From the NCBI GenBank assembly GCA_036747295.1, contig DAIOCN010000001.1, positions 181,172-245,171 on the forward strand: DNA of 64,000 bases, in the 5' to 3' direction. Under the pieces are notes generated by a model. It had not been told where the DNA came from, ran no database searches, and saw only the letters and a list, made by a program, of their open reading frames with translations. Source of the stretch: UBA4736 sp002404015 (GTDB lineage: Bacteria > Chloroflexota > Dormibacteria > Dormibacterales > Dormibacteraceae). Below are positions 61,623 through 64,000 of this stretch, piece after piece (within the stretch, counting starts at the first letter, position 1; each line of letters opens with the position of its first letter). The translations under genes and the position numbers were made by a program.

Positions 61623-63946
61623 CCACCCGCTGGTTCGGGGAGCGGGTGAAGCGGGTCGAAGACGACCGGCTGCTGCGCGGGAAAGGGCGCTTCACCGACG
61701 ACATCGACGAGGGCGCCCTGGAGTGCTGCTTCGTGCGCTCCCCCTTCGCGCACGCCCGGATCACGTCGATCGATGTCAGCGCGGCCAGGCAGCTGCCGGG
61801 GGTGGTGGCCGTGTATACCGCGGCCGACCTGCCATTCGGCCGGCGTGAGCTGCCCCTCCTCATACCCCACCCGAATTTGACGCACCCCCGCACTCAGCTC
61901 TGCCTGGCCTCCGAGGTCGTCCGCTACTGCGGCGAGGCGATCGCCTTCGTCGTGGCAGCCGATCGCTACATCGCCGAGGATGCAGCCGACCTGGTGCAGG
62001 TCGAGTACGAGGCGCTCCCAGTGGTGATCACGCCCGAGGCCGGCGCCCGGGCCGAGCACCTGGTCCACGACGACGTGCCTGGCAACGTGGCCGCCGAGAT
62101 GACGCAGGAGGTGGGGGAGGTTGACGCGGCGCTGGCGGCCGCGCCCCACCGCAAGAAACTGGCCCTGCGCTTCGAGCGGGGGGCCGCCAACCCGATGGAG
62201 GCGCGCGCGGTCTGGGCCCGCTGGTCGGTCCCGGAGCACAGGCTGACGGTGTACGACTCGACGCAGTCGCCCACGTCCATCCGGGGCGGCCTGGCGGTGC
62301 TTTTCGGCCTGCCGGAGTCTGACGTCGAGGTGATCGCGCCCGACGTGGGCGGTGGCTTCGGGCCCAAGATCATGCTGTTCTACCCGGACGAGCTGCTGGT
62401 CCCCTTCGCGGCGATGGACCTGGGCCGGCCCGTCAAGTGGACGGAGGACCGCGCCGAGCACTTCACGGCCGTCAACCACGAGCGGGGCCAGGTGCACGAG
62501 GTGGAGGTCGGCTTCGACGGCGAGGGCCGAGTCCTGGCCCTGAGCGACGACTTCGTCCACGACGGCGGGGCCTACACGCCGTACGGCATCATCCTCCCGA
62601 TCATCACGGCTGGCCAGCTGCCGGGGCCCTACCGCGTCCCCAACTACCGGGTCCGGTTCCGCGTCGTGTACACGAACGCAACGCCCACCTCGCCCTACCG
62701 GGGCGCCGGCCGCCCGCACGCCTGCTTCGCGATGGAGCGGACGCTGGACGCCATCGCCGCCGAGCTGGGCCTGGACCGAACCGAGGTGCGCCGCCGCAAC
62801 CTCATCCAGCCGGACCAGTTCCCTTACGAGGTGGGGGTTGCCTGGCAGGACGGCAACCGCGTCGTCTACGACAGCGGCAACTATCCCGCCCTCCTGGAAC
62901 GCGCGGTCGAGATGCTCGGGCCGAAACCACCAGGCGAGAACGTGGGCAGCGGGGTCGCCGTATACGTGGAGGGCACCGGGGTCGGCCCCTACGAGGGCGC
63001 CCACGTGGAGGTGCTCGTCTCTGGCAAGGTGGTCGCCGCGACCGGGATCCCGACCCAAGGCCAGGCCCACGGCACCGTGTTCGCCCAGGTCGTCGCCGAC
63101 GAGCTGGGCGTGGACGTGGCCGACGTCGAGGTGAAGAGCGGGGACACCCGGCGCTTCAAGTGGGGCGTCGGCACCTTCGCCTCCCGGAGCGCCGTCGTCG
63201 CCGGCAACGCGATGGCGGTGGCGGCCGGCCTGGTCGCCGACAAGGCCAAGCGGGTGGCGGCGGAGCAGCTGGAGGTGGACCCGGCCGACCTCGAGCTGGT
63301 CGAGGGCCGGGTGCGCGTCAAAGGATCCCCGGACAGGGGCATGTCGCTGGCCGCGGTGGCCGTCCTATCCAACCCGGTCCGGTACGCGTTCGGCGGCGGC
63401 ACCGAGATGGCCACCCAGTTCACACCCAAGGCCCGGCAGGGGCCGCCTCTGCAGGATGGCGAGCAGCCCGGGCTGGAGGCGACCGGTTACTTCAGTCCCA
63501 GCGGCTCCGCCTGGGCCGCCGGCTGCCATGCGGCGCATGTGCGGGTGGACCCGCGCACGTACCGCCTCGAGATCCTGAAGTACGTGGTGGTCCACGACTG
63601 CGGGCGCGTGATCAACCCGATGGTGCTGGAGGGGCAGATCCAGGGGGGCGTCGCCCAGGGCATCGGTGGCGCCTTCTACGAGCGCCTCGCGTACGACGAG
63701 GAGGGACAGCTGCGGAACGCCTCGTTCATGGAGTTCCTGATGCCGTACGCGACGGAAGTGCCGGAGATCCAGATCGACCACATCGAGACGCCCAGTCCTC
63801 TCAACCCGCTGGGGGTCAAAGGGGCCGGCGAGGCAGGCGTCATCCCGGTCGGCGCGGTGATCGCCTCCGCCATCGAGGAGGCACTGGGGGTCCCGATCGC
63901 CGAGATGCCGCTCTCGCCCCAGAAGCTGTTCGAGCTGACGCGTTAG
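61619..63946 (+). CDS. molybdenum hydroxylase catalytic (large) subunit
   Basis: A 775-residue protein from TTG 61619. It has VRSPFAHARI near the N-terminus, GGGFGPKIMLFYPDE, SPYRGAGRPHACFAMERTLD and the catalytic Glu in GVKGAGEAGVIPVG. Form I CO dehydrogenases carry AYxCSFR at the active-site loop; here it is PYRGAGR, so this is not a classic CO dehydrogenase but a xanthine-dehydrogenase-type hydroxylase. It likely hydroxylates an N-heterocycle or aldehyde. Its molybdenum supply could come from ModABC in this window. Confidence 0.93.
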   Translation: MTTRWFGERVKRVEDDRLLRGKGRFTDDIDEGALECCFVRSPFAHARITSIDVSAARQLPGVVAVYTAADLPFGRRELPLLIPHPNLTHPRTQLCLASEVVRYCGEAIAFVVAADRYIAEDAADLVQVEYEALPVVITPEAGARAEHLVHDDVPGNVAAEMTQEVGEVDAALAAAPHRKKLALRFERGAANPMEARAVWARWSVPEHRLTVYDSTQSPTSIRGGLAVLFGLPESDVEVIAPDVGGGFGPKIMLFYPDELLVPFAAMDLGRPVKWTEDRAEHFTAVNHERGQVHEVEVGFDGEGRVLALSDDFVHDGGAYTPYGIILPIITAGQLPGPYRVPNYRVRFRVVYTNATPTSPYRGAGRPHACFAMERTLDAIAAELGLDRTEVRRRNLIQPDQFPYEVGVAWQDGNRVVYDSGNYPALLERAVEMLGPKPPGENVGSGVAVYVEGTGVGPYEGAHVEVLVSGKVVAATGIPTQGQAHGTVFAQVVADELGVDVADVEVKSGDTRRFKWGVGTFASRSAVVAGNAMAVAAGLVADKAKRVAAEQLEVDPADLELVEGRVRVKGSPDRGMSLAAVAVLSNPVRYAFGGGTEMATQFTPKARQGPPLQDGEQPGLEATGYFSPSGSAWAAGCHAAHVRVDPRTYRLEILKYVVVHDCGRVINPMVLEGQIQGGVAQGIGGAFYERLAYDEEGQLRNASFMEFLMPYATEVPEIQIDHIETPSPLNPLGVKGAGEAGVIPVGAVIASAIEEALGVPIAEMPLSPQKLFELTR

Positions 63947-63952
63947 CTACTC

Positions 63953-63974
63953 CTCCCCCCGCCCGCGGGGGGAG
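63953..63974 (+). terminator. hairpin at the end of the hydroxylase operon
   Basis: CTCCCCCC (63953-63960) pairs with GGGGGGAG (63967-63974), just after the large-subunit stop, without a T-run. It resembles the hairpin after the nucleobase permease. Confidence 0.5.
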
Positions 63975-64000
63975 ACGCTCCTATGTCAATCGGATAGGCG

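Noticed and set aside
60418..63946. Aerobic CO dehydrogenase (coxMSL)
   Set aside because: The gene order fits, but the large-subunit loop reads PYRGAGR and not AYxCSFR, so a form I CO dehydrogenase is not supported.

Overview
This is a GC-rich, gene-dense bacterial chromosome segment (about 70% GC by eye) with about 67 protein-coding genes, one tRNA and four copies of a short dispersed repeat. Genes are tightly packed with many 1-14 bp overlaps (ATGA, GTGA, TTGA), and GTG/TTG starts are common. At least ten genes have a TANNNT -10-like hexamer only 6-9 bp before the start codon and no Shine-Dalgarno, which suggests frequent leaderless transcription. The gene content (transmembrane YvcK/CofD, DUF5808, bacterial topoisomerase IB, fused gamma-alpha KorA, molybdenum hydroxylase, PntAA/AB/B) fits a soil Terrabacteria lineage such as Candidatus Dormibacterota, Chloroflexota or a deep actinobacterium. 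That placement is inference; no rRNA is present.

Layout: 1-3.3 kb holds YvcK (cut by the window edge), a small DUF5808 protein and an S9 peptidase. A tRNA-Gln(CTG) follows at 3.4 kb. 3.7-8.3 kb carries surface or secreted proteins, a cupin membrane protein and an unknown membrane protein. 8.5-10.0 kb has an AlkA-like glycosylase and an unknown protein. 10.0-14.6 kb is a branched-chain amino acid region: leuCD facing ilvB-ilvN, with a leader peptide and terminator ahead of ilvB. 14.7-20.6 kb has a thiolase, M3 peptidase, aquaporin-like channel, flavin disulfide oxidoreductase and an ECF sigma/anti-sigma pair. 20.6-27.1 kb has topoisomerase IB, a PAS histidine kinase, an internally deleted acyl-CoA dehydrogenase remnant, two frameshifted genes and an alcohol dehydrogenase. 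27.2-32.9 kb is a MoxR/DUF58/DUF4129 operon followed by a PLP enzyme and a macro-domain protein. 32.9-35.9 kb is a molybdate operon with its own HTH-TOBE regulator. 36-45.3 kb has a DUF3048 lipoprotein, a DNA glycosylase, KorAB, a signal-peptidase-like protein, the transhydrogenase operon and a TPR-like membrane protein. 45.4-49.5 kb has two tandem cytosine-deaminase-like amidohydrolases opposite an NCS2 nucleobase permease. 49.7-55 kb has two large membrane genes, pheA and ilvC. 55.1-63.9 kb is a catabolic cluster: carbamate kinase, DUF2877, FdrA, DUF1116, a PhzF remnant, a cyclase-family hydrolase and a three-subunit molybdenum hydroxylase.

How the genes work together: ilvB, ilvN, ilvC, leuC and leuD cover much of Ile/Val/Leu synthesis. 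Both ilv loci carry a strong intrinsic terminator between promoter and gene, and share an 18-bp motif (15/18 identical). The 55-64 kb cluster combines the E. coli-type oxamate carbamoyltransferase set (AllF/AllG/AllH) and carbamate kinase with a molybdenum hydroxylase and a ring-opening-type hydrolase. The deaminases, nucleobase permease and ModABC genes in the same window would fit a nitrogen-heterocycle salvage or catabolic capacity that needs molybdenum. This is the best candidate for an uncharacterised pathway here.

Other unusual points: a ~170-185 bp inverted-repeat element in four copies, with a central hairpin that differs in sequence but keeps its pairing and one copy flanked by a 9-bp duplication; genes that appear to lack a canonical start codon (pheA at ATC, a membrane protein at ATT behind a perfect Shine-Dalgarno, possibly a CTG start); and two genes reduced by internal deletion to their two ends.
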